Shown here: one piece after another, positions 54,971 through 64,000 of the stretch
Layout: each line of letters opens with the position of its first letter
Numbering within the stretch: position 1 is the first letter of the stretch
Source: Pusillimonas noertemannii
GTDB taxonomy: Bacteria; Pseudomonadota; Gammaproteobacteria; Burkholderiales; Burkholderiaceae_B
NCBI RefSeq assembly: GCF_003096595.1
Contig: NZ_QEKO01000002.1
Location: 125,064 to 189,063, forward strand
Reading direction: 5' to 3'
DNA: 64,000 nucleotides
Notes under the pieces: model-generated
Databases searched by the model: none
What the model saw: only the letters and a program-made list of their open reading frames with translations
Told to the model about the DNA's origin: nothing
Position numbers and translations under genes: made by a program

Positions 54971-55564
54971 ATGGGACGTCACCGCGAGTTCGATGTGGAT
55001 CAGGCGCTGGACGCCGCCCTTTGCGTGTTCTGGCGCAAGGGCTACGAGGGCGCGTCGTATACCGACCTGACGCAGGCCACCGGCGTCCAGCGACCCGCGC
55101 TCTACGCTGCGTTTGGCAATAAAGAGGCCCTATTCCGCCAGGCGCTGGCGCGCTATTACGAGCACTATCTGGATTACTTCCCGGCGGCGCTGGAACAGCC
55201 CACCTCGCGTGAGGTGGCCGCACACATCCTGCGCGGAGCGGCCGAACTGCACACCCGCTACGCGGATCGCAAGGGCTGTCTGGGCGTTCACGGGGTTTTG
55301 GCTGGCTCGGACGATGCTGAACCTGTTCGGCATGCCCTGATTGATGCGCGTGCCACCGGAGAGGCGTCGCTGCGCGAACGCTTCGAACGGGCAAAGCAAG
55401 AGGGAGATCTGCCTAAGACCGTTAACTGTGCCACGTTAGCCGCATTCGTGATGACGGTGCTCCACGGCATGGCGGTTCAAGCCAAGGCTGGCTTCTGTCG
55501 CGACACGCTGGACGCTGTCGTTGAACAGGCGCTCTCCACGTGGCCGGGCGGCAACCATCGGTGA
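54971..55564 (+). CDS. TetR-family transcriptional repressor
   Basis: The 197-residue product has the TetR helix-turn-helix (ALCVFWRKGYEGASYTDLTQATGVQRPALYAAFGNKEALF) and a ligand-binding C-terminal domain with one cysteine (DRKGCLG). YAAFGNKEALF groups it with AcrR/ComR-like members. It is divergent from the SDR operon. Confidence 0.92.
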   Translation: MGRHREFDVDQALDAALCVFWRKGYEGASYTDLTQATGVQRPALYAAFGNKEALFRQALARYYEHYLDYFPAALEQPTSREVAAHILRGAAELHTRYADRKGCLGVHGVLAGSDDAEPVRHALIDARATGEASLRERFERAKQEGDLPKTVNCATLAAFVMTVLHGMAVQAKAGFCRDTLDAVVEQALSTWPGGNHR

Positions 55565-55882
55565 TCACAAGTCCGATCTGCGCCGCAGAGCGCTGCGCTC
55601 CATCGGCAGAAGGGGTGTTTCCCGCCTGCCTCCAGACTTACACTTGGCCTCTTTCCGCCAACGATGTCGTGTCCTGTCCTGTCACGATGTTGTGATCCAG
55701 CAAGCATCCGCGATGCGCTAAGGCATGTTTTAGATGCCGCGCCAGCGCCAGATCACGGAGATATCCCCATGCTTCTCACGGTTTGCTGATTACTTCAAGC
55801 CGATGGCATGTTGCGGCGCGACGGCGGCGCGAACCCACCGCTCGTCGATCAATTTCATTCTGAGCGCCCAGATAGTTCCGAA
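55565..55882. other. Intergenic region without recognised gene
   Basis: This 318-bp gap lies between tetR and the end of the TonB receptor gene. I saw no convincing coding sequence, terminator or repeat. Short open frames on both strands lack start signals. Confidence 0.5.
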
Positions 55883-58006
55883 TTACCATTTGAACTGCAC
55901 TCCACCATAAATCGCGATGCCGGTGCCCGGGTTGAAAATCGCCGACGAGACATCAGCCGTCCCCGCCACGGCAACATTGGCAATGTAACGTTTATCCAGC
56001 AGGTTGCGTCCCTCTAGATAGAACGAGGTTTTTGAATCCGGAGCGTCGTACCCGACCCTGAGATTCAAGAGTGCGTACGAGTCCACCTTCACCTGATTGG
56101 CGTTGTCGGCGAAATAAGACTTCGGCATCCACTCGACATTCGGGCCGGCGTAGAACCCGCCAGGATGCTTGTAGAGCACTTCGGCACGCAGGTAGTGCGG
56201 CGGTACGCCAGGCAGCCGGTTATTGCCGTAGCGGGAATCAGCGTCGAAATAGAAGTCGTTATAGGTGTAGGCCGCGTTGAACCAGAAGCGGTCTCCGGGG
56301 ACGATGCCCGATTTCAGGAAGACGAATCCAACACCGGCCTCGATCCCCTGATGTACGGTGCGGTCGGCATTGACGACTGTGCAAGGGCTCCATGGCGCGG
56401 TGGTCAGGCATTGCAGTTCGTTCTTGATCTCGGCGCGATACAAGGCCAGTTCCCACCAGCTCTCGGGCCGCAGTCCGCGCGTACCGATCTCGTAGGTGGT
56501 CGCCGTTTGGGCCTCGACGTTCGAACTGATGGGCGAAGAAAACGAGTTGGCGTCAAAAGTCGGCACTTCGGCGCTGCGCGACACGTTGGCGAAGGCCTGC
56601 CACGCGGAATCAATATCCCAGAGCACCCCCACTTTGGGGCTGAAGTGATCATAGCTTCGCCGGCCCGACTGATCGCCATCGGAGGCGTATCGGTCGCGGC
56701 GTTCGCGCGTGGCGTGCTGGAACTGAGCCCCGATGATCAGGGAAATATCCGGCCTGACGTAAAAGCTGTTTTCAACATAGGCCGAGATGTTCTTGGAGTC
56801 ATCGACATTGGAGGCGGCCAGGTCGCCTTTCGAGCCGTCCAGATTGATGTATTGTTTATTGTCGATCGAGCCGTTATGCAGATTGACGCCCGCGATCAGG
56901 CGGTTACGGAAATCGCCAATCTGCCGGTCATCGGTGGCGCGGACAAAACCGCCGTAATCATTGACGCGGTAATCCAGCCATTGATAGATGGGATGCATGA
57001 CATGGCGATGTACGCCAAACAGCCCGAAATCGACCGTCGTATCGTCAAAGCGCAGCGTCGTCTTGTTGGCGATGCGGACGGAGTCGATATTGCGCTGCTG
57101 ATCGAGCTGCACGAACTCAGGCGCCGCCGATCTGGGTGAATTCAGCGCGACTTCCTTGGTGACCTCGCCGGGCAGCCGTTGCCGTATGGAATTCACATTC
57201 AGGTAGAAGCGCGTCTCAGCGTCCGCGGAAAACCGGTATCCCGTATTGGCGCTCAGGCGTGCCGAATGTCCGTCGCTGTGATCGCGATATCCGTCAAAGC
57301 GCTGGGCCGAGCCGGTGATGAAATAATCCCATTTTCCTTCTGCATCGCCGGTGCTGGCCTGTGCCCGTGCATAGCCGAAGCTGCCCGCATCAAGCCGCCC
57401 TTCGAAGGGCGATGCGTCGCGCCCCGTAGGCGTCACAAAGTTGATCGCGCCGCCGAGCGAGTTGCCGCCGTAGCGCATGGCGTTGGCGCCCTTGTACACC
57501 TCGACATAGCGGTAGGCGGTCGGATCGATCTCGAAGTTGTCCACCAGGCCATCAGAAGTATTGATCGGTATGCCGTCCATATACATATTCAAGCCCCGGT
57601 TGCCGTAGTTGCGCGACAAGCCCGAGCCCCGTATCGAGATGCGGGCGTCGTCGCCATACCGGGGCTGCGCAACGACGCCGGGCACCCATCCCAGGACATC
57701 CTTGACCGTTTGCGCCGGCCCATCCTTGAATGCGGTGTCCGGCACAACGTTGACCGCGCCCGGGATGCGTTGAATGTCGTCAATCGCCTGCTCTGTATCG
57801 GGAACCGTCAAGGAGCTTTCCTGTAGGGCGCTCGAACCGGTTACGGTAATGGCCGGCAACATGGTCTGTGCCACAGCCGATGTCATCGAACCCGATAAGC
57901 CGAGCGTCAGGCCGAATGCCGCTATCAATACAGTAGGGCGTATCGGTTGGGCCAATGTATCAGCCGCTCTTGTTTTTGGATGTTGATTCACTAGAGTTTC
58001 TCCCAT
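55883..58006 (-). CDS. TonB-dependent outer membrane receptor
   Basis: This 707-residue receptor has a long signal region (cleavage after SAVAQ), an N-terminal segment with TonB-box-like ITVTG, a plug domain (ISIRGSGLSRNYGNRGLNMY) and a 22-strand barrel ending in GVQFKW. It resembles FecA/siderophore-type receptors. Its position after the CopC-CopD and YcnI-type genes suggests a copper or other metal-complex substrate, not proven. It starts 46 bp after the CopC-CopD gene. Confidence 0.9.
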   Translation of the reverse strand: MGETLVNQHPKTRAADTLAQPIRPTVLIAAFGLTLGLSGSMTSAVAQTMLPAITVTGSSALQESSLTVPDTEQAIDDIQRIPGAVNVVPDTAFKDGPAQTVKDVLGWVPGVVAQPRYGDDARISIRGSGLSRNYGNRGLNMYMDGIPINTSDGLVDNFEIDPTAYRYVEVYKGANAMRYGGNSLGGAINFVTPTGRDASPFEGRLDAGSFGYARAQASTGDAEGKWDYFITGSAQRFDGYRDHSDGHSARLSANTGYRFSADAETRFYLNVNSIRQRLPGEVTKEVALNSPRSAAPEFVQLDQQRNIDSVRIANKTTLRFDDTTVDFGLFGVHRHVMHPIYQWLDYRVNDYGGFVRATDDRQIGDFRNRLIAGVNLHNGSIDNKQYINLDGSKGDLAASNVDDSKNISAYVENSFYVRPDISLIIGAQFQHATRERRDRYASDGDQSGRRSYDHFSPKVGVLWDIDSAWQAFANVSRSAEVPTFDANSFSSPISSNVEAQTATTYEIGTRGLRPESWWELALYRAEIKNELQCLTTAPWSPCTVVNADRTVHQGIEAGVGFVFLKSGIVPGDRFWFNAAYTYNDFYFDADSRYGNNRLPGVPPHYLRAEVLYKHPGGFYAGPNVEWMPKSYFADNANQVKVDSYALLNLRVGYDAPDSKTSFYLEGRNLLDKRYIANVAVAGTADVSSAIFNPGTGIAIYGGVQFKW

Positions 58007-58052
58007 GTCATGTGCTCTGCTAAGTTCTCAAATCGATTGCCCGTGCGCGTCA

Positions 58053-59687
58053 TCACTCTTCGATATTCAACGTGGTTTCCAGACTGATGCGTTCAAAGTC
58101 CGTGATCAAGGCATCGATGCGGATATGCCAGGCGGGCAAGTTGGGCAGTTCAATGCCGGCTACCCGCCACGTATCGTCACTGGCGTGCTTGGCCGAGAAA
58201 ACGATAGGCTCGACACCTGCCTGGGCGCTGGAGAATGCGACGTCGACTTCTTGCGCGACCAGAGGGGTCAGATCCGCTTTGGACAGATACAGCGTCAAGG
58301 ATGCGGCTTGGCCGCGAACTGGAGACGTCAACGACAGGCTCGCCATGACGGCGCGGGTGTGGATATGTGCGGAAACCAAGGTCGAGGCTGCGGGTGTGCT
58401 ATTCAGGGCGCGCGGCGGGGGCGTGAAGCGCCAGAGCGCCGCCACCGCCAGGATGACAATGGCCAGCATGCATTCCATGTAAATGACGCGCCGCATGGCA
58501 TGGTGCGCTTGACGTTGCCCGTCCAGCACGGCGTTCATCAGGCGATAGCGGTTATAGGCGCCCAGCCCCACGAGTACAGCCAGTAAGGCGAGCTTCAGTG
58601 CCAGAACTTGCCCATAAGCAGTCAGCCACAACGAAGACGGCGTGTCGAACTGCAAATAAATCAGCACGCCGCCGCTGAAAAACAGCATCAGCAAAACAAC
58701 GGGAATCAGCCTGGAGAAGCGCTTGAGCAGGTTTTTGCCCATTGGTTCTTGCAGCGAATACGCCAGAGGTAAAAGCGAACCTATCCACAGAGTGATGGCG
58801 ACGGCATGCAACCAGACGGCTGGCCGGGCCAGCCAGATGGGCGGCGCGCCGCTCGCATGGCCGCTGGCAGCCAGGGATGCGCCCAGCATAATTAGCGCCG
58901 CAAGCGCCAGCAGCTTTCGCGTGAGCGTTGCGGCCGCGTGCCAGACCAACGCAGCGCACGTCAGGGCAGCCAGCGCCAGCGCGGCGGAAAGTCCAAATGA
59001 TGTCGAGAACGCCGTACGCCAGGGATCGGCACCAAGCAGGGCCGAGACAGGCCTATCCAGCGCATCGATACCCAGCAGGCCCACATTGAACAGTGTGGCG
59101 GCCGCGCCCAGCATCAGCAGCCCAAAGGCCAAGCGGCGCTTATCGTCTCGCACAGAGGTCAACGCGCGGCAGACCGCCAACCCGATACCGAAAAACAGGC
59201 CGACGTATCCACCCAGGCGGGACAGCCAGATAAGCGCCTCCCTGCCCGGATGGGTCAATGATTCCTGGCCGCTGCTGGCTCCCTTGACGCCGACGGAAAA
59301 CGCCACTGTGCCGCCTACAGGGTGGCCGTCGGCCGACACCACCCGCCAGCTCAGGCCATAGGCGCCTTGCTGATCCAATACCGGTAAAAGCACTTCAAGG
59401 CCCGCTGGCAGCACCTCGGTCTGTGCGATGTCCTTTACCGATCCGTCCGGTTGAATGATCTTGAACACAAGTGGCGAGACTGGCTCGTTGAACGTCAAGC
59501 GTACGCTCGCCGGGGCTTGCGGCAAGACGGCGCCCGCCGTGGGCGTGCTGGCTATCAGCGACGCATGGGCGAACACGCCTGGCGCCCAGACCAACATCGC
59601 CAGGGCAACCATCAGTATGCCAAGCGCTTGCAGCAAACCGGGCGGGGATGCGCGTACGCCGACGCGACGCATGAAATGCGTTTGCAT
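58053..59687 (-). CDS. CopC-CopD fusion protein (YcnJ-like)
   Basis: This 544-residue protein has a signal/anchor and then a CopC domain that starts with the copper-ligand histidine (FAHASLIASTPTAG) and has DGHPVGG. It is followed by a CopD membrane domain of about eight helices and a C-terminal soluble region (about 455-544). CopC binds Cu(II) in the periplasm and CopD is thought to move copper across the inner membrane. In the same operon as the YcnI-like and receptor genes. Confidence 0.9.
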   Translation of the reverse strand: MQTHFMRRVGVRASPPGLLQALGILMVALAMLVWAPGVFAHASLIASTPTAGAVLPQAPASVRLTFNEPVSPLVFKIIQPDGSVKDIAQTEVLPAGLEVLLPVLDQQGAYGLSWRVVSADGHPVGGTVAFSVGVKGASSGQESLTHPGREALIWLSRLGGYVGLFFGIGLAVCRALTSVRDDKRRLAFGLLMLGAAATLFNVGLLGIDALDRPVSALLGADPWRTAFSTSFGLSAALALAALTCAALVWHAAATLTRKLLALAALIMLGASLAASGHASGAPPIWLARPAVWLHAVAITLWIGSLLPLAYSLQEPMGKNLLKRFSRLIPVVLLMLFFSGGVLIYLQFDTPSSLWLTAYGQVLALKLALLAVLVGLGAYNRYRLMNAVLDGQRQAHHAMRRVIYMECMLAIVILAVAALWRFTPPPRALNSTPAASTLVSAHIHTRAVMASLSLTSPVRGQAASLTLYLSKADLTPLVAQEVDVAFSSAQAGVEPIVFSAKHASDDTWRVAGIELPNLPAWHIRIDALITDFERISLETTLNIEE

Positions 59688-59743
59688 GGCTACTCTCCTT
59701 ATGGCTGATGCGCCCTTGAGGACGCATCAGCGTGCCGGTTTCC

Positions 59744-60280
59744 CTACTGCTTGGGCAGCAGCTTGAGTCCCGGTGCGGGAGAGTCGGAATGATCGTCAGC
59801 CGCCTTCTTGCCGGCAGAGGGAAGATCGATCCAGCGCTCTACACCCTGTTCGCATTCCTGTACGACAGGAAAATACAACGTGCTGCCGGGCGTCAACTCG
59901 CCGCTCAGGTAGCTTACAAACACGAACTCGTCGTAGTGTTCATCGAGCAGCGGGCCGCCCGTCCACACAACCTCTTTAACGCCCGATGTGACCTTGGCGC
60001 CATATCGCGTGTGGGGCTTTGCATAGTCGCCCTTGATAGTCTCGAGCGACCACCCCGCCTTGGGTTGGGGTTTGACGCCGACGACGCCTTCCGGGATACG
60101 GATGCGTATCTTGATGGTGGGAGAGCCTTTACAACCGTGCGGAACACGGAAAACGGCCTTATAGCTGCTGTCTATGGGCGCTGTTTTGACTTGAAGAGAG
60201 ACGTGCGAATAGGCGGCGGGAGCAAGAAAGCATGCGGCCAGCGTAACGATGGCGCGGGAGTGAGCGCGAAAAATGGACAT
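59744..60280 (-). CDS. YcnI-like DUF1775 copper-binding protein
   Basis: The 178-residue periplasmic protein has a signal peptide ending AAYS, so the mature chain begins with His (HVSLQ). An N-terminal His is the copper brace described for YcnI. Further domain text: HGCKGSPTIKIRIRIPEGV and W in KAGWSLE. It stands between DUF2946 and CopC-CopD genes. Confidence 0.88.
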   Translation of the reverse strand: MSIFRAHSRAIVTLAACFLAPAAYSHVSLQVKTAPIDSSYKAVFRVPHGCKGSPTIKIRIRIPEGVVGVKPQPKAGWSLETIKGDYAKPHTRYGAKVTSGVKEVVWTGGPLLDEHYDEFVFVSYLSGELTPGSTLYFPVVQECEQGVERWIDLPSAGKKAADDHSDSPAPGLKLLPKQ

Positions 60281-60304
60281 GAAAAAACCTCGGGATAAGT
60301 ATCG

Positions 60305-60772
60305 CTAGAAAGTGATCGATGCGAACAGGATCACGGACGAAAAATCAACCGAGGTATGAGGGGGAGCGCGAGAGCCCAGCGGCGGGCCCAGGGCGGGCAG
60401 TGGTGGCTGCGCCTGGTTGCGATGCGGCAGGAAAACAGGATGGTGAACAACCATGCGCACCAGTACCGGCGGCTCCTGACTGGGCATCACCGCCTGCGAG
60501 ACGACGATGCCGAACGGACAATCCTGGTTATCGAAGTAGTCGTCGGGAGAGGGCTGGTCAGGCTGACCGCCCAAGTCCATCAACAATGTGTTGGTGCCGC
60601 CGCCGACGGTACACAAGGTGATGGAAAATTTGCCGTCGCGCGCGCCGACAATATCCGGCATGTAGCCCACGGGGATCACCGCCCGGTACAGAAACGACAA
60701 GAGAGTCAGGCAAAATAAAACTTGCCAAACTCCTGTATTTCCACGCCGAAGGGGTTGTCGAAGGGCGAACAT
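60305..60772 (-). CDS. DUF2946 membrane-anchored protein
   Basis: The 155-residue product has one N-terminal hydrophobic segment (VWQVLFCLTLLSFLYRAVIPVGYMP) followed by CTVGGG and DDYFDNQDCPFGI, the DUF2946 pattern of a short helix and conserved Cys. The His-containing C-terminal part (HHPVFLPHRN) could touch metal. The function is unknown; such genes often flank copper and TonB-receptor clusters. Confidence 0.78.
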   Translation of the reverse strand: MFALRQPLRRGNTGVWQVLFCLTLLSFLYRAVIPVGYMPDIVGARDGKFSITLCTVGGGTNTLLMDLGGQPDQPSPDDYFDNQDCPFGIVVSQAVMPSQEPPVLVRMVVHHPVFLPHRNQAQPPLPALGPPLGSRAPPHTSVDFSSVILFASITF

Positions 60773-60930
60773 GTGTCAGAGTATATTACGAACCTCGTAG
60801 CGGCCTTCTTGCGATTAAGCAAAGCCAGTTGCCGTACCCAGCGTGTCGAGTCTTAGCGTACCGACTATACGAGTTGGAGCTTAGGCTGCATAGAGCATGC
60901 CAATTCAGTCAAGCAAAAATGCCAGGAATG

Positions 60931-63900
60931 CTACCATCGCGGCCGACGCGCCCAGCCCGCTATAACAAACGCCACCATGGCCAGCAGCCAGAGCCAAACC
61001 CCTTGCTGCACCGCCTGAATCGGCGTGGCGACACGCGGCTCCAGCACATAACCCTCCACATTCGCTGCCGCCGGCGACGGTTTAGCCGCTGCCTTCGCAG
61101 CATTCGCTGCAGCACCCAGCGCTGCAGCGGCGGGCGCCGGCTGTTCCATCTTCACAAGTTCCGTGGCCTGACACGACGGCAACGCACAATCCGACCCGTG
61201 CCGTGTGATGCTTTCGGCCAGCGCCTGCTCCAGTTGCGTACGGTCGGTCTCACTCGCTCGCCATGCGCCGCGCTCGATGGCGTCCAGCAAGGTTTCCAGC
61301 AGATGCTGGCGCGCATGTGGGTTGTGCTGCTCGAAGTAAGCCTCCATATCCAAACCATACTTGTCTTCGACATACACTTCCTTAACCTCGGCCCAGTCGG
61401 CGTCCGCGACGAGCTGCGGCGTGGTGACATCCCACAGCAGCATATGGGCCGGCAGATCGGCCATGTAGCGCGCGCCGTTGTAGCCGCTTTCCTGCATGGC
61501 GCGTATCCATGCGGGGTTGAAGTAGCGCGATTGCAGCTCACGCCCGAAAGTGCGCGCAAGCGGCTCCAGGTGCGCCTGGCCGGTTTGCGAGGCTTTCAGG
61601 TCAGCGACGTAGTTGCTGACCTGGCGACCACTATGCTCACGCACCGCCATGCCGATGCCGCCCAGGTAGGCGGCCGGCATGCTGGTATCCAGCAGGCCAT
61701 AGGCGTTCGAACTGCGGCTGAAAACGGTAGCCTCGACGGACGACAACTGGGCGACGAAGCCCGCCGCGTCGGCTGCACCGTCGTCGTTTTCGCCATAGGC
61801 ATGGCCTAGCCTGTCCGTGTAAAGCTGCGACAGACGGGCATCGCTCCATTCGGCACCGGCGCGGATGGCGAACTGCGTCGAAGGCGAATACGCGCCCGGC
61901 GCGGTCGAATAAATGCGCCGCTGCGACCGCTGCGCGGCAATGTCCGCATCCAGACCCTCTGTACGCAGGCGCTGGGCCTGCGCTTGGCTGTATAGATAAA
62001 CGGGGTTGTCGTCTTCGCGCGCCTGCGCCGCCAGCCTGGCTGCTTTGGCCAGCAGGGCGATCTTGTCACGGAAGTGGTCACGGTAGGTGCCCGAGGTCGT
62101 AACCAGCACGTCCACGCGCGGCCGGCCCAGCGTTGCACGGTCATCCAGCGTCACATCGACGACTTCGCCGCGCGGATTCCATACCGGCCTGGCACCCAGC
62201 AGGCGCAGAATCTGGGCCTCTATAGCTGCCTCGTTCTGCGTGGACTCACCCGACCACAACACGAAGGCCACCTTGCGCGGCATTGCGCCATGCTCCTGAC
62301 GGTAAGCGTCGATCAACTCGTCGGCCAACCGGGCGCCGATCTCCCAGGATTCAGGCGTCGGCAGGCGGCGCGTGGCCAGCGTATAGGGGTTGCGTCCCGG
62401 TGGCAGGGCATCCGGATTGCGCACGGCGTCGGCCATTGGGCCTGGTTCAATGTAGCCGCCAGACAGGGCTTGCAGCACGGCGTCCATTTCCCGCGGCGCG
62501 GCGGCGATGCGGGCCGCGTAGTCGCGGATGCGCGCGAGTTGGTCGGACGTCACCTGGGTCGCATCGCCGCGCAACACTGCACGCACAGTTTCTTCGTCCG
62601 GCGCTTCGGCTTCGTCGCCCGCCAGCATGGCGTGCACCATGCCTGCGGTGGTGGCTTCGTCAGGTGCCTGGCCCAGTACGTGCCCGCCCACCGGCATAAC
62701 GGCGGCCTCCACCTCGGCAAGATAATTGCCAAGCGCCGTTTCCAGCGCCGGCCACGGGGCCGATGCGGGATCGATACCCAGCTCTCGCTCATGGGCTGAC
62801 GCCACGTCGCGCACGGCCTGCCGGGCCCCTTCCCGATCCGCACCGGACGCCGCCGCATCTGACGCCCTGGCAAAGTCGTCACGCAAGTCCGCCAATGCCG
62901 GAGGCAAGCCGCCCTGCATCAACGGCGGCATGAAACCGAGGGTCACCGCATGGGCACGCCGCTTGTTGCCAATGCCACCGTTGGCTTGCAAAGGTGTGGG
63001 CTGTATGTGCGGTAAGCCGCCGATCAACGTGCCTATCCAATCATCGCGCGCAGGGCCTTGCTGCTTGCCCGGCATCAGCGAAAGCTGGGTGAAGAACGGC
63101 ACAAAAGCATCAGCTTGCCAGCCTCGGGCCATCCATAAGTAGAAGGCGATGTATTGATGGTGCGGCGGCAAGGCACCCGTGGAAGACAAGGCGCCGGCAT
63201 CTTGCAGATAGCCCCAGACCGGATGCGGGGCCAGCGCCACCTTGCCGAAGCGCAGCAGGGGGATGACGATGGAACGCGCGCCCGTTTCATCGACGTGCAC
63301 CATCAGCCTGCCCGGCGGCGGCCCCCAGCGCGCCTCGGTCTGCTCGCGCAAGGCCTTTGGCAATTGTGCATACCATTCCAGGTACTGCGCCTCGGGAATA
63401 GCCACGGCGCTGCCCTCCTTCAGGCGCCTGTCCAATTCGGCCTGTGCGTTCGCTGCCTGCGCATCCTCTTCGCCCCGATGGCCGGTGGCGCCCCACATGC
63501 CCGCGCTCACATTGGCGCCGTCGCGCGCCATGCGCCGCGCCAACTCTTGCGCATCGGGCAAGGGGCCGTCGCCCACGTCATAGCCTTCGTCCCTGAGTCG
63601 GCGCAATAGCGCCGCCAGGCTGGCCTGGGCGTCCAGATAGGTATCGGGATCGCTGCCGACGTCGGCCCGATCAGCCGCTTCGCTGTGATAGGTCATCACC
63701 AGGCGTTTGTCGGCGTTGGACATGCGATGCAATCGCGCCCAGGCCATGGCCCGCTCCACGCGCCAGGCCACCTGGCCTGACAACGCTTCGTGTCGTACGG
63801 CGCCGTCGCCATGCACCACGCGGGCGCCAACCATCATGGGCTCGACGATGCCACTGGCTTCGCTCATGGCAAGCTGGCCGCTGCGATCGGGCGCAAAGCC

Positions 63901-64000
63901 GCCCAGGTCCGCGCGCCACTCCTGCGGTGTGCGGCTATAGTCAGTCGTGCAATTGAGCACGGCGACGCCAAGCGCCTTGGCCTCTTCTACCCCCGCACGA
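60931..64000 (-). CDS. cobN: CobN-like metal chelatase large subunit with C-terminal membrane anchor (5' end outside window)
   Basis: 1022 residues are visible; the frame runs off the right edge (KALGVAVLNCTTDYSR), so about 250 N-terminal residues are missing. It matches CobN through GNKRRAHAVTLGFMPP-type core regions, VAFVLWSGESTQNEAAIEAQ and AREDDNPVYLYSQ. The extreme C-terminus is a membrane helix (GVWLWLLAMVAFVIAGWA), absent from the soluble aerobic cobaltochelatase. No CobS/CobT or other cobalamin genes are seen. It is the first gene visible in the leftward metal cluster. Confidence 0.85.
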   Translation of the reverse strand, partial: RAGVEEAKALGVAVLNCTTDYSRTPQEWRADLGGFAPDRSGQLAMSEASGIVEPMMVGARVVHGDGAVRHEALSGQVAWRVERAMAWARLHRMSNADKRLVMTYHSEAADRADVGSDPDTYLDAQASLAALLRRLRDEGYDVGDGPLPDAQELARRMARDGANVSAGMWGATGHRGEEDAQAANAQAELDRRLKEGSAVAIPEAQYLEWYAQLPKALREQTEARWGPPPGRLMVHVDETGARSIVIPLLRFGKVALAPHPVWGYLQDAGALSSTGALPPHHQYIAFYLWMARGWQADAFVPFFTQLSLMPGKQQGPARDDWIGTLIGGLPHIQPTPLQANGGIGNKRRAHAVTLGFMPPLMQGGLPPALADLRDDFARASDAAASGADREGARQAVRDVASAHERELGIDPASAPWPALETALGNYLAEVEAAVMPVGGHVLGQAPDEATTAGMVHAMLAGDEAEAPDEETVRAVLRGDATQVTSDQLARIRDYAARIAAAPREMDAVLQALSGGYIEPGPMADAVRNPDALPPGRNPYTLATRRLPTPESWEIGARLADELIDAYRQEHGAMPRKVAFVLWSGESTQNEAAIEAQILRLLGARPVWNPRGEVVDVTLDDRATLGRPRVDVLVTTSGTYRDHFRDKIALLAKAARLAAQAREDDNPVYLYSQAQAQRLRTEGLDADIAAQRSQRRIYSTAPGAYSPSTQFAIRAGAEWSDARLSQLYTDRLGHAYGENDDGAADAAGFVAQLSSVEATVFSRSSNAYGLLDTSMPAAYLGGIGMAVREHSGRQVSNYVADLKASQTGQAHLEPLARTFGRELQSRYFNPAWIRAMQESGYNGARYMADLPAHMLLWDVTTPQLVADADWAEVKEVYVEDKYGLDMEAYFEQHNPHARQHLLETLLDAIERGAWRASETDRTQLEQALAESITRHGSDCALPSCQATELVKMEQPAPAAAALGAAANAAKAAAKPSPAAANVEGYVLEPRVATPIQAVQQGVWLWLLAMVAFVIAGWARRPRW

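Noticed and set aside
60773-60930. Possible cobalamin riboswitch near cobN
   Set aside because: The region lies downstream of cobN and upstream of DUF2946, and I could not find the B12-box pattern.

Overview
The window is a high-GC chromosomal segment whose gene content points to a betaproteobacterium of the order Burkholderiales, most likely family Alcaligenaceae (Bordetella/Achromobacter/Pusillimonas-like). This is inferred from gene order (apbC divergent from metG; ffh next to a ccsA-like gene, a PP0621-type gene and ampD) and codon use, not from a database match. No CRISPR array, intact insertion sequence or replication origin was seen.

Layout. 1-6128 (leftward): tamB (3' end outside the window), tamA and the Fe-S carrier apbC. 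6214-11138 (rightward): a small membrane protein, metG behind a perfect 22-bp inverted repeat, a zinc-type CDF transporter and gabD. 11205-16625: a LysR regulator divergent from an SDR without the YxxxK motif, a canonical SDR, a T4 endonuclease V-like repair enzyme, and a DUF72-MFS pair. tRNA-Gly(CCC) follows. 17212-22839 is an assimilatory nitrite operon (nirC-nirB-nirD-SUMT-precorrin-2 dehydrogenase) behind a near-perfect sigma-54 promoter and an NtrC-type palindrome. 22836-31547 holds a LytS-type kinase, a divergent LytTR regulator and a 2236-residue glycine-rich autotransporter. 31817-37239 is housekeeping (trmB, pip, thiS, ffh, ccsA-like, ampD), then htpG. 39456-44836 is a denitrification nor cluster whose NorC carries two haem c domains. 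45039-47701 is a small catabolic set (binding protein, dienelactone hydrolase, SDR), then an entericidin-like lipoprotein.

At 48057-48628 lies the most unusual locus: tRNA-Leu(CAA) interrupted by a 252-nt group I intron, preceded by a 36-nt duplicate of its own 5' half and a 195-bp segment with tandem repeats that looks like an integration scar. From 48876 to 55564 comes an accessory-looking set of regulator/enzyme modules: MarR with a membrane protein; Rrf2 with a thioredoxin-reductase-like enzyme and a methyltransferase; and TetR divergent from an SDR and an SDR-alpha/beta-hydrolase fusion. Two of its control regions carry clear palindromic operators. The right end (55883-64000, leftward) is a metal-handling cluster: a CobN-like chelatase with a C-terminal membrane anchor (5' end outside the window), DUF2946, a YcnI-like DUF1775 protein, a CopC-CopD fusion and a TonB-dependent receptor. 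Together these suggest copper or related metal uptake.
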